From assembly GCF_004014715.1 (NCBI RefSeq), contig NZ_CP034835.1, forward strand, positions 930,001 to 994,000: a stretch of DNA of 64,000 nt, written 5' to 3'. Source of the stretch: Pseudoalteromonas sp. R3 (GTDB taxonomy: Bacteria > Pseudomonadota > Gammaproteobacteria > Enterobacterales > Alteromonadaceae). This document shows positions 27,196 to 36,395 of this stretch, piece by piece. The position numbers were made by a program, and so were the translations under genes. Under the pieces are notes generated by a model. That model was not told the origin of the DNA, made no database searches, and worked only from the letters and a program-made list of their open reading frames with translations. Every line of letters starts with the position of its first letter. Position 1 is the first letter of the stretch.

Positions 27196-28737
27196 ATGGA
27201 TGATTTTTTGTTTTCAGACGATCCGGGTGAAGTAGAAGTACAGGAAAAAAGTGGCACCTGGAAGGTGATCATTGTTGATGATGAACCCGAGGTGCATGCG
27301 GTAACCAAACTCGCGCTAAGTGACTTTGAGTTTCAGAAAAAGCGCCTTGAATTTCTCAGTGCCTATTCTGGCGAGGAAGCAAAAAAGGTGGTTATGGACC
27401 ACCCTGATGCAGCGATTGTGCTACTTGATGTTGTGATGGAAACGGATGACGCAGGGTTGAGAGTTGCGCAATATATTCGCGAGACGGCTAAAAATAACAA
27501 CATTCGCATTATATTGCGTACCGGACAGCCAGGTCAGGCCCCGGAGCGTCAGGTCATCGTCAATTACGATATTAATGACTATAAATCCAAAACTGAGTTG
27601 ACGGCACAAAAGCTGTTTACTGTAGTGATGTCGAGCTTGCGTTCCTACCGTGACATTCTGTCTATTGATCAGTCTCGTCAGGGGCTGGAAAAAATCATCA
27701 CTGCATCACGAAATATTTTTGCTTCGCATTCCATCGACCAGTTTATCGAAGGGGTGATCCAGCAGCTGACTTCTTTGTTAGGGACTGTTGATGAAGCCAT
27801 TTATGCAACGTCTTTGGTTGCCAGCAATGACCCCTCCAATAGCAGTGACAAACTGGTGGTGTTTACAGGTCGTGGCGAGTTTGCCAGAAGTGAAGGTAAG
27901 CCGATTGAAGACGTGCTGGACCCAGAACAAATGGATGCCTGTCGTCAGGCATTGCAAGACCGTGGCATAGTTTATAAGGACAATTATCTGTTTGCGTATT
28001 GTTCGAGTGAATATAACCATGCGTCTATGCTGTTTGTCTCAGGTATCCCTGAATTTTTGACCGACACGCAAAAGCACTTGATCAAAATATTCTCGCAAAA
28101 CGTACAACTGGCCTATGAAAATGTTCAGCTTCAGGCAGAGATAGAAGACACTCAGCAGGAGTTGGTATATCGATTAAGCGAAGCGCTTGAGCAGCGCTCT
28201 ACGGAATCGGGCAATCATGTTAAGCGCGTTGCAAACATCTGTTATGTGCTGGCCAAGCACTACGGTCTCAGCTATCGCGAAGCCGAGCTGGTACGTCTTG
28301 CCTCACCCTTACACGACGTTGGTAATGTAGGCATTCCCGACGCGATTTTGAACAAGCCACATAAGTTGGAGCCCGAAGAATGGGATGTAATGAAGTCTCA
28401 TACTCAAAAGGGTTACCAGATTCTGCGCGACTCACGCCGTGAGATAGTTAATGCCGGCGCTATGATCGCTCGCGATCACCATGAACGGTGGGACGGTAGC
28501 GGATATCCGAGTGGTAAAAAAGGTGAAGAGATCCATATCTTCGGACGTATTGCGGCGATTGCAGATGTCTACGACTCCATGCGTCACGAGCGTTGCTATC
28601 GCCCGGCGTACAGCCTGGACGAAGTGGTGGCCGAAATAAACAGTCAAAAGGGTAAGCACTTTGACCCTAAGCTGGTTGATGTGTTCAATACTGTAATTGA
28701 CGAGCTGGAACAGATCCTGGCTCGGTTAGAAGATTGA
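27196..28737 (+). CDS. response regulator with DUF3369 and HD-GYP output
   Basis: A 513-residue signalling protein. The receiver domain (about 20-150) has the acidic pair in IIVDDEPE, phosphoacceptor Asp in IVLLDVVMETDD and the late Lys in DYKSKTEL. A DUF3369 sensory segment follows (about 160-335). The HD-GYP c-di-GMP phosphodiesterase domain (about 345-500) has LHDVGNVGIPD and DHHERWDGSGYPSG. The Lys after HDxG in many HD-GYP domains is Asn here. The start at 27196 has AAGGA eight bases upstream; a longer frame is unlikely. It sits between prmC and sirB2, a place where E. coli has no gene. Confidence 0.9.
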   Translation: MDDFLFSDDPGEVEVQEKSGTWKVIIVDDEPEVHAVTKLALSDFEFQKKRLEFLSAYSGEEAKKVVMDHPDAAIVLLDVVMETDDAGLRVAQYIRETAKNNNIRIILRTGQPGQAPERQVIVNYDINDYKSKTELTAQKLFTVVMSSLRSYRDILSIDQSRQGLEKIITASRNIFASHSIDQFIEGVIQQLTSLLGTVDEAIYATSLVASNDPSNSSDKLVVFTGRGEFARSEGKPIEDVLDPEQMDACRQALQDRGIVYKDNYLFAYCSSEYNHASMLFVSGIPEFLTDTQKHLIKIFSQNVQLAYENVQLQAEIEDTQQELVYRLSEALEQRSTESGNHVKRVANICYVLAKHYGLSYREAELVRLASPLHDVGNVGIPDAILNKPHKLEPEEWDVMKSHTQKGYQILRDSRREIVNAGAMIARDHHERWDGSGYPSGKKGEEIHIFGRIAAIADVYDSMRHERCYRPAYSLDEVVAEINSQKGKHFDPKLVDVFNTVIDELEQILARLED

Positions 28738-28767
28738 TTTTATAGCTGATTTAAATAAGGGGCAATT

Positions 28768-29142
28768 TTGGACTACATGGCACTTAAACACACGCATGTG
28801 ATGTTTGCAGTTTTAAGTATTATTTTGTTTTATACCCGCGCCGTTTCGCGTTTGGCCAGTGGCAAGCTGGCTGCCAATAAAGGGGTGTTTATCGCCAGTC
28901 ATAGTGTCGATACTTTACTGTTGATCAGCGCTGTTTCACTGGCTGTGATGGCCAGTCTGAACCCTGCGCAGCAACCCTGGTTGATGGAAAAAATCGTTTT
29001 GGTGATTGCGTATATTGTGTTGGGCTTTGTGGTTGCAAAGTCAACAACAAAAGCAAAGCAAGTAGGAGCTCTGGTACTTGCGACTCTGACCCTGCTGGCC
29101 GTTGGCTACCTTGCCAGCGCTAAAAACGCGCTCATATTGTAA
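28768..29142 (+). CDS. SirB2 family inner-membrane protein
   Basis: A 124-residue (TTG start) or 121-residue (ATG 28777) protein with four predicted transmembrane helices (HVMFAVLSIILFYTRAV, TLLLISAVSLAVMA, EKIVLVIAYIVLGFVVA, ALVLATLTLLAVGYL). It belongs to the SirB2/YchQ family of unknown biochemical role. The TTG at 28768 has GGGG five bases upstream, whereas the ATG is 14 bases away, so the TTG start is favoured. The neighbourhood prfA-prmC-sirB2-sirB1-kdsA is that of E. coli ychQ. Confidence 0.88.
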   Translation: MDYMALKHTHVMFAVLSIILFYTRAVSRLASGKLAANKGVFIASHSVDTLLLISAVSLAVMASLNPAQQPWLMEKIVLVIAYIVLGFVVAKSTTKAKQVGALVLATLTLLAVGYLASAKNALIL

Positions 29143-29286
29143 TATTTGCGCCGGGCAGCCCGCTGTCCGGCCACCCGCCCAAAGCTCTGTCTATTTTCCT
29201 CAAAATAAAAATCCCCTTGGGAATGTGATGAAAAATGTTACACTAGCCCATTATAATTTTAGACAGTAGAAAACAGTTCGTTATTT

Positions 29287-30090
29287 ATGACTGATATCTG
29301 GTTCGATGAACACGACGCAAGTTCGGAGCATTTCTCTACCCCGGCCTTGTTACGTTGTATCTGGGCTGAGCCACACTGGGATGCTCAGGCCGATACCTCC
29401 CACACGCTATGTTTACTGGCAGAGCTTGAGCAGGCCGTTGACGACATTTGCCATAAAAATGCCGACAAACACACGTGCGTGGATGCGCTGCTCGATACGT
29501 TTTATACCCAATGGTTATTTAGTGGCACGGACCAAAAAGTGCCAGAACATTTACTAAACAATGTTTGTTACGCTTTAAAGATGCACAGTGGCACCAGCAT
29601 GGCGTTGGCGCTTATTCTGGTACATTTGCTGGAGCGAGCTAACCTTACAGCAAGCCTGGCGATTAATCAGGGCGATGTGCAGGTACACATTGCTCTGAGC
29701 GACGAAGAAGGCTATATAATAGACCCCAGCTCAGGCCACCAAGCCTGGTATGTGATCCCTGAAAATGGTGATGACAAAGAGCAGGAGCCTCTGGAGCTGG
29801 TGTTTGGAGAGGAAGCCTTCAAGCTTTATCTTGCTCAGCAAAAATGGTCGTTTATTGCAGCTGAGAAATTTGGTCATGCACTGAGCTGTGTCGAGATGTT
29901 GATGGAATTACTGGGTGATGACCCTTATGAGCGTCGTGATAGGGGCTATCTGCTTAATCAACTCAATTGTCCAAAAATGGCAAAAGATGATCTGCAATTT
30001 TTTGTTGATGAATGCCCAGACGACCCAACCATTGAACTCATTCAAAATCAAATCGCTGAGCTGGCCGACCATAATAATATCCTCCATTAG
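29287..30090 (+). CDS. SirB1 family protein (transglutaminase-like and TPR)
   Basis: A 267-residue cytosolic protein related to E. coli YchA/SirB1. The middle part matches the transglutaminase-like fold of the family, with HSGTSMALALILVHLLER in place of the usual C-containing helix, and IIDPSSGH. The C-terminus (LLNQLNCPKMAKDDLQFFVDECPDDP) forms TPR-like helices. The function in this family is not established. It follows sirB2 after about 145 bases that include a GC-rich hairpin. Confidence 0.85.
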   Translation: MTDIWFDEHDASSEHFSTPALLRCIWAEPHWDAQADTSHTLCLLAELEQAVDDICHKNADKHTCVDALLDTFYTQWLFSGTDQKVPEHLLNNVCYALKMHSGTSMALALILVHLLERANLTASLAINQGDVQVHIALSDEEGYIIDPSSGHQAWYVIPENGDDKEQEPLELVFGEEAFKLYLAQQKWSFIAAEKFGHALSCVEMLMELLGDDPYERRDRGYLLNQLNCPKMAKDDLQFFVDECPDDPTIELIQNQIAELADHNNILH

Positions 30091-30187
30091 GTGAGGTCAG
30101 TGCGCACTGCACAGGAGGGAGTTATGCCTGTCATCGGTGCTAACTTCCTGAGCGGTTTTTGTATAATCAAGGAAACAGAGAGATCCT

Positions 30188-31437
30188 ATGCAAGAGAGTA
30201 GTGTACTCATTACCAATAATGCCGTTGTGCTTGGCCTGTTAGCAATTATCCTGGGGTTTGTGTTTTATACCTCTAATCTGAAAACGGGATTCTGGGCCAA
30301 GTTTTATCGCTATGTGCCCGCCCTGTTGATGTGCTATTTCCTGCCATCTTTGCTAAACACCTTTGGGATTGTCGATGGCAGCGGTAACGATGTTTATACG
30401 GTTGCTAAGTACTTTTTATTGCCAGCTTGTCTGGTGTTGCTGACGTTGAGCATCGATCTTAAGTCCATCATGGGGCTGGGTAAACGCGCCATCATTATGT
30501 TTCTGACTGGTACGGTCGGCGTGGTGCTTGGCGGGCCGATAGCGCTACTGATCACGGCCACTTTTATGCCTGAACTACTCGGTGTCGCCGGGCCTGAAGC
30601 GGTATGGCGCGGTATGGCTGCACTGGCCGGTAGCTGGATTGGCGGCGGTGCCAATATGGTGGCGATGAAAGAAATCTATGGTGCCGGCGGAGAGATCTTT
30701 ACCATTATGGTCACAGTCGACATAGTGGTCGCCAACTTGTGGATGGCTGGTTTGCTATTTTTGGCCGCCAGGCATAAAGACATTGATGCGCGAACCGGCG
30801 CAGATACGGCCTCGATTGAGCGCCTGATTGACAAAGTGCAGGCCTTTGAAGCGGAGCATGCAAGACGGCCTGAATTAAAAGACTTAATGCTACTGGTCGC
30901 CTTTGCTTTTGGCGCAACCGGGTTGGCGCATTTCGCCGCCGATTTGCTGGTGCCTTACTTCGCCAGTAATTTCCCAGAGCTGAAGAAGTTTTCCCTGCAT
31001 TCTAAACTGTTTTGGATCATCGTTCTGGTCACCACCATTGGCCTCGCTCTGTCATTTACAAAAGCGCGCAACTTTGAGGCTGTGGGCGCCTCCAAAGTGG
31101 GCAGTAGTTTCTTATATATCCTGGTAGCAACCATAGGCTTGCACATGGACATCACCAAAATTGTTGAAGCCCTAAATACGTGGTAATTGGCCTGATCTGG
31201 ATGGCGGTGCATGTGGGGTTATTATTTTTGGTGGCTAAACTCATTAAAGCGCCGGTGTTTTACGTGGCGGTTGGCAGTAAAGCCAACATAGGTGGTGCGG
31301 CATCAGCGCCTGTGGTTGCGTCGGCATTCCACCCGGCGCTGGCACCTGTAGGTGTGCTGTTAGCCGTATTGGGCTATGCGTTGGGCACCTACGCAGCCTG
31401 GTTGTGCGGACAAATTTTACGTGTAATTGGCAGTTAG
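30188..31437 (+). CDS. DUF819 family membrane protein, frameshifted in this sequence
   Basis: A multi-pass membrane protein of the DUF819 family, thought to be transporters. Hydrophobic helices run throughout (VLGLLAIILGFVFYT, IIMFLTGTVGVVLGGPIALLIT), with the conserved SWIGGGANMVAMKEIYG and, after the break, ANIGGAASAPVVASAFHP. The first frame stops at 31184-31186 just after LNTW; the remainder is open one base out of frame. One extra G in the run at about 31182-31183 would join both into 416 residues. It is inserted between sirB1 and kdsA relative to E. coli. The substrate is unknown. Confidence 0.85.
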
Positions 31438-31450
31438 TGCCGCCAGTTAG

Positions 31451-32326
<876 letters not shown>

Positions 32327-32338
32327 GCATAGACTTGT

Positions 32339-32363
32339 TGGCGGAGGATACTCCGCCATTTTT
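32339..32363 (+). terminator. intrinsic terminator after kdsA
   Basis: 8-bp stem TGGCGGAG / CTCCGCCA with GATA loop followed by TTTTT, 12 bases past the kdsA stop. Confidence 0.9.
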
Positions 32364-32388
32364 ATAAGCCTGGTTTGGAATTCCCGCC

Positions 32389-33282
32389 ATGTCACGACGA
32401 TTACCTCCATTAAACGCACTGAAAGCTTTTGAGGCCGCAGCCCGGCACCTGAGTTTTACCAAAGCTGCCGAAGAACTGTTTGTGACCCAGGCAGCCATCA
32501 GCCACCAGATCAAGATTCTGGAAGAGCACCTCGGGGTTAAACTTTTCTTACGTAAAAACAGGTCTCTGCTGTTGACCGAAGAAGGGCAGGGCTATTTCCT
32601 GGATATCAAAGAGCTGTTTTCTCAGTTGATCGATGCCACAGAAAAACTGTTGGCACGGGGTGCAAAAGGATCTCTTACAGTGAGTCTGACGCCCAGTTTT
32701 GCGATTCAGTGGCTGGTGCCCAGGCTCAGCCTGTTTAATGAACTACATCCGGACATTGATGTGCGAATAAAAGCACAGGATCTGGATGAAAACTCATTAA
32801 CCGATGACGTGGACGTGGCCATTTATTATGGCCGGGGCAACTGGAGCGGCGTGCAAACCCATAAGCTGCACACCGAATACCTGGTGCCCATGTGTAGCCC
32901 TTTGCTGCTCAATGGCCCTAAGCCGCTGGATCAGCCCAGCGACCTCGCGAATCACACTCTGCTTCACGATACCACCCGACGCGCCTGGAAAGCCTGGCTG
33001 AAAACCGCCGGGGTGCGCAATGTGCCGGCTAACACCGGACCAATTTTCAGTCACTCGTCTATGGTGACTCAGGCAGCGGTGCATGGCCAGGGGATCGCGC
33101 TGGGCAATAGCGTGTTGGCCAAACCCGACCTGGATGCCGGCCGTTTGATCATTCCATTTAGCCACCACCTGGAAAGTAAAAATGCTTACTATCTGGTGTG
33201 TCGTGAATCTCAGGCTGAATTAGGTAAAATAGTGTCCTTCAAAAACTGGATGCTGGAAATGGTAGAGCAGGAACAACAATGA
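32389..33282 (+). CDS. gcvA: LysR-type transcriptional regulator GcvA
   Basis: A 297-residue LysR-family regulator. The start MSRRLPPLNALKAFEAAARH, followed by LSFTKAAEELFVTQAAISHQIKILE, is the winged HTH in the form typical of GcvA, the regulator of the glycine cleavage system. The LysR substrate-binding domain spans about 90-295. Assignment is backed by synteny: E. coli has gcvA-ygdD-rlmM, and here only the hydrolase gene is added. The stop overlaps the next start by four bases (ATGA). The gcvTHP target is not in the window. Confidence 0.88.
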   Translation: MSRRLPPLNALKAFEAAARHLSFTKAAEELFVTQAAISHQIKILEEHLGVKLFLRKNRSLLLTEEGQGYFLDIKELFSQLIDATEKLLARGAKGSLTVSLTPSFAIQWLVPRLSLFNELHPDIDVRIKAQDLDENSLTDDVDVAIYYGRGNWSGVQTHKLHTEYLVPMCSPLLLNGPKPLDQPSDLANHTLLHDTTRRAWKAWLKTAGVRNVPANTGPIFSHSSMVTQAAVHGQGIALGNSVLAKPDLDAGRLIIPFSHHLESKNAYYLVCRESQAELGKIVSFKNWMLEMVEQEQQ

Positions 33283-33941
33283 CGCAGAGCGATGTAAAGA
33301 TTGATATCGAGTGGCATCAGGCTGACGCACCTCAGGCGCAGCTGATCCTGGCCCATGGCGCAGGAGCGGGCCGTGACAGCGACTTTATGCAGGACATGGC
33401 AAACCGCCTGAGTGCTTTAGGAGTCACCGTCGGGTTGTTTGATTTTGGCTATATGCAGATGGCAAAGGCGCTGGATAAACGTCGCCCGCCGGAGCGAGCA
33501 CCTAAATTGCTGGCCCATTATCGCGATGTGCTGAGCGCGCAGCTCGACGGCTTACCTGTGTTTATCGGTGGTAAGTCTATGGGCGGGCGGATGGCATCTA
33601 TGCTGGTCTGTGAAGATGATATTCAGGTACAGGGCGTGTTTGCGCTGGGTTATCCGTTCCACCCACCGGGCAAGCCCGAGAAACTGCGTACCGAGCACTT
33701 TGCCGATATCCCTTGCCCGTTTGTGGTGCTGCAAGGAGAGCGTGATACGTTTGGTAATCAAGCCGAGGTCACGGCTTTAGCTGCACAAGCTGAAGAGCAG
33801 AGCTGGCCAGAGCTGGTATGGCTTAAAGATGGCGACCATTCATTGAAGCCGCGCAAAGCCAGCGGCCTGACAGAAGCGCAAAACCGCCAGCTGGCCGCTG
33901 AGGCCATTGCTGCTAAAATTGCGGAGATACTCAATGGCTAA
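33279..33941 (+). CDS. alpha/beta hydrolase of the KANL3/Tex30-like family
   Basis: A 220-residue hydrolase-fold protein. LAHGAGAGRDSDFMQDMANRL after the first strand, the nucleophile elbow GGKSMGGRMAS near residue 100, ALGYPFHPPGKPE, LQGERDTFG and DGDHSLKP (catalytic His) are the diagnostic motifs. The substrate is not known. It is translationally coupled to gcvA (4-base overlap) and overlaps the DUF423 gene by eight bases. Confidence 0.88.
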   Translation: MTQSDVKIDIEWHQADAPQAQLILAHGAGAGRDSDFMQDMANRLSALGVTVGLFDFGYMQMAKALDKRRPPERAPKLLAHYRDVLSAQLDGLPVFIGGKSMGGRMASMLVCEDDIQVQGVFALGYPFHPPGKPEKLRTEHFADIPCPFVVLQGERDTFGNQAEVTALAAQAEEQSWPELVWLKDGDHSLKPRKASGLTEAQNRQLAAEAIAAKIAEILNG

Positions 33942-34302
33942 GCTATTCTTACTGCTGGGCGGGGCATTTTGTATGCTGTCGGTCATGCTGGGGGCCTTTG
34001 CCGCTCATGGCCTGAAAAGCCGTTTGAGCGACTATGCCATTGGCATATTTAAAACCGGCGCTGAATATCAGATGACCCACGGTCTGGCCTTGCTGGCCGT
34101 GGCCTTGCTCCTGAAATGGGGCGTGAAAGTTCAGCTCTCGGGCTATTTATTTGCGACCGGGATTGTCCTGTTCAGTGGCAGCCTGTATTTGCTGGCGCTG
34201 ACCGGTGCTAAGTGGTTGGGACCAATTACGCCACTGGGCGGACTGTGTTTTATTCTTGGCTGGGCCTGGCTGCTGTTTCAGGTTGCCCGCCAGCCCTTTT
34301 AA
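33934..34302 (+). CDS. DUF423 family membrane protein (YgdD-like)
   Basis: A 122-residue inner-membrane protein with four hydrophobic segments. The family signature MLSVMLGAFAAHGLKSRL is near the N-terminus, with YQMTHGLALLAVALLL, FSGSLYLLALTGAKWLGPITPLGG and a final helix after it. It overlaps the hydrolase gene by eight bases, and rlmM follows after 23 bases, the E. coli gcvA-ygdD-rlmM order. The function in the family is unknown. Confidence 0.92.
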   Translation: MAKLFLLLGGAFCMLSVMLGAFAAHGLKSRLSDYAIGIFKTGAEYQMTHGLALLAVALLLKWGVKVQLSGYLFATGIVLFSGSLYLLALTGAKWLGPITPLGGLCFILGWAWLLFQVARQPF

Positions 34303-34325
34303 TTGATTAGAGACTTTTTATCACT

Positions 34326-35410
34326 ATGTCTAGTGTGGTTATTTATTGCCGAAGCGGCTTCGAAAGCGATGCGGCGGCTGAAATTACGCATCACGCCGCG
34401 TTACATCATGTCGCCGGTTACGTAAAAGCTAAGCCCAATACGGGCTATGTGACCTTTGAGTGCTTTGACCCGGCTCAGAGTGAGCAGCTACTCAAGCAGG
34501 TTGATTTTTCCAGCCTGGTGTTTGCCCGCCAGTGGTTTGTGGGTGTGCTGTTAAGCAAAATGCCCGTTGAAGACCGCGTATCTGAGATCAAACAGGTGGT
34601 TGGTGATTTCCCTTTGTGTGGCGATCTGCGGGTAGAAACCCGGATACCAATGAAGGCAAAGAGCTGTCGAAGTTCTGTAAGAAATTTTCGACGCCACTTG
34701 CCAAAGCGCTTGAAAAGCAAAATAAGCTGACCCGCGACCACAAAGCCCATAAGCCAGTGCTGCATGTGCTGTTTCTGGCAAACGACACCGCCTATGTCGG
34801 TTACTCATTCAGCAATAACAACTCGCCGTTCTTTATGGGGATCCCCAGGCTGAAGATGCCAGCCGATGCACCGAGCCGCTCAACGCTTAAGCTGGATGAA
34901 GCTTTCAATGTCTTTGTTGGTAAAGAGAACGAGCCTGAGCGGGTTCGCTCTGGCATGCGCGGCGTGGATCTGGGTGCCTGTCCGGGTGGCTGGACCTATC
35001 AGCTGGTACGCCGTGGGTTGTTTGTAGCGGCAATCGACAATGGCCCGATGAACGACGATTTAATGGAAACCGGGCAGGTGAAACACTTCCGTGAAGATGG
35101 CTTTAAATACCGCCCCGAAAAGCGCAACATTGACTGGCTGGTGTGTGATATGGTCGAAAAACCAACCCGCGTCAGCGAATTGATGGTCGACTGGATAGTG
35201 AACGGTTTTGTCCGCGAGCTGATCTTCAATCTCAAACTGCCCATGAAAAAGCGCTTTGATACGGTTTATGAGTGTTTAACGCTGATCCACGACGAGCTGA
35301 AAAAGTACGGCGTAGGCTATGAGCTACAGGCCAAACATCTTTATCACGACCGCGAAGAAGTAACCGTGCACATTCAGGTACTGAAAGTGCCGCAAAACCT
35401 CTACAGCTAA
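34326..35410 (+). CDS. rlmM: 23S rRNA 2'-O-ribose C2498 methyltransferase RlmM, frameshifted in this sequence
   Basis: SAM-dependent methyltransferase of 23S rRNA C2498. The N-terminal THUMP-like part ([19 protein letters not shown]) is in the first frame up to LRVET; the rest ([16 protein letters not shown] onward, with [15 protein letters not shown] as the SAM loop and LVCDMVEKP) is one base out of frame. Adding one C to the CCC run at about 34639-34641 gives a single 361-residue frame with the expected V-E-T-P-D-T-N-E-G-K joint (E. coli: 366). A missed base in sequencing is likely. A hairpin follows the stop. Confidence 0.92.
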
Positions 35411-35419
35411 GCCCTATTT

Positions 35420-35447
35420 AGGCGGTGCCCTTGCAGGGTTGCCGCCT
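35420..35447 (+). terminator. hairpin terminator after rlmM
   Basis: AGGCGG and CCC pair with GGG and CCGCCT around a TTGCA loop (small internal mismatch), followed by T-rich sequence. It lies nine bases after the rlmM stop. Confidence 0.65.
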
Positions 35448-35543
35448 TCATTTTACTTGTTTTATTTCCCGCAATATTTTCTTACGCTCTTGTTTTTGCA
35501 CTTTGCTGTTATTTAAATAAAATCAGCAGCAAAGGAGTAACTG

Positions 35544-36326
35544 ATGACAAGACTACTGCAGCACACTGTGTCTCCTCAGCTAAAGGCAACGCTGAGCTAT
35601 TATGCGCCAGGCAGCATGATGCCTGCACATCGACATGATCATGCACAGTTATCCGTGCTGCTCAGTGGCGGCTTGCGTGAGCAAACTGAGCAGTCGGCTT
35701 TCGATATAGCAACGCCGGGATTATGTTTTAAGCCGCAGCATATTTTGCACAGCGATCAATACGGTGCTCAGGGTACGCTGATCTTCTCGTTTTCCTTGTC
35801 ACCTGAGCTGCTTACCCGGTTTGATAAATTAACTTCACCTCGATATCAGTGGCAGTCTCGGCTGACTGCAGGCCCCCGGACAGGGCAGGCATCTTATTTA
35901 CAGGCGTTGTATCATGGTCAGTTAGATACGTTGCATGACCTGTTCTGGGACACACTGAGTGAATGTGGTATCCCTCAACATACCGTCAGAGAGCGGCAGC
36001 GACCCGACTGGCTGGTGCGAGCTAAAAAGTTGCTGGAAGAGGCCGAACAGCCAGTGTCACTTAGCGAATTGGCAACACAGCAAGGGATCCATCCGGTGTA
36101 TTTTTCCCGTGCATTTAAACAATACTTTCATATTTCTGCCAGTGCATATCAACAACAGCTGCAGTTGAGTAAAGCACTGCGCTCGATGACTCAAGGCCTG
36201 CCCTTGAGTGATAGCGCATTTCATGCCGGTTTTTCCGATCAGAGTCATATGAGCAGAGCTATGACGAGCAGGTTAGGTCTGTCACCCGGGAAACTTCAAA
36301 AGTTGTTTCATAGCAAAACAGGTTAA
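35544..36326 (+). CDS. AraC family transcriptional regulator with cupin sensor
   Basis: A 260-residue regulator. The N-terminal cupin-like domain contains MMPAHRHDHAQLSVLLSGG, with two metal-type His. The C-terminal AraC DNA-binding domain (about 155-258) has PVSLSELATQQGIHPVYFSRAFKQ and LSDSAFHAGFSDQSHMSRAM as the two HTH units. The SD AAAGGAG is about eight bases upstream. It lies 69 bases before the serine hydrolase gene on the same strand, which may be its target. Confidence 0.88.
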   Translation: MTRLLQHTVSPQLKATLSYYAPGSMMPAHRHDHAQLSVLLSGGLREQTEQSAFDIATPGLCFKPQHILHSDQYGAQGTLIFSFSLSPELLTRFDKLTSPRYQWQSRLTAGPRTGQASYLQALYHGQLDTLHDLFWDTLSECGIPQHTVRERQRPDWLVRAKKLLEEAEQPVSLSELATQQGIHPVYFSRAFKQYFHISASAYQQQLQLSKALRSMTQGLPLSDSAFHAGFSDQSHMSRAMTSRLGLSPGKLQKLFHSKTG

Positions 36327-36395
36327 ATCTGTTCAATACAGTGCTAAATCAGCAAGCTAGGATATGCACAAAATAATAACCATCCGGAAATCATT

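Noticed and set aside
29150..29171. Terminator between sirB2 and sirB1
   Set aside because: A GC-rich hairpin is present (GCCGGGCAG/CTGTCCGGC) but no T-run follows, so it is not called.
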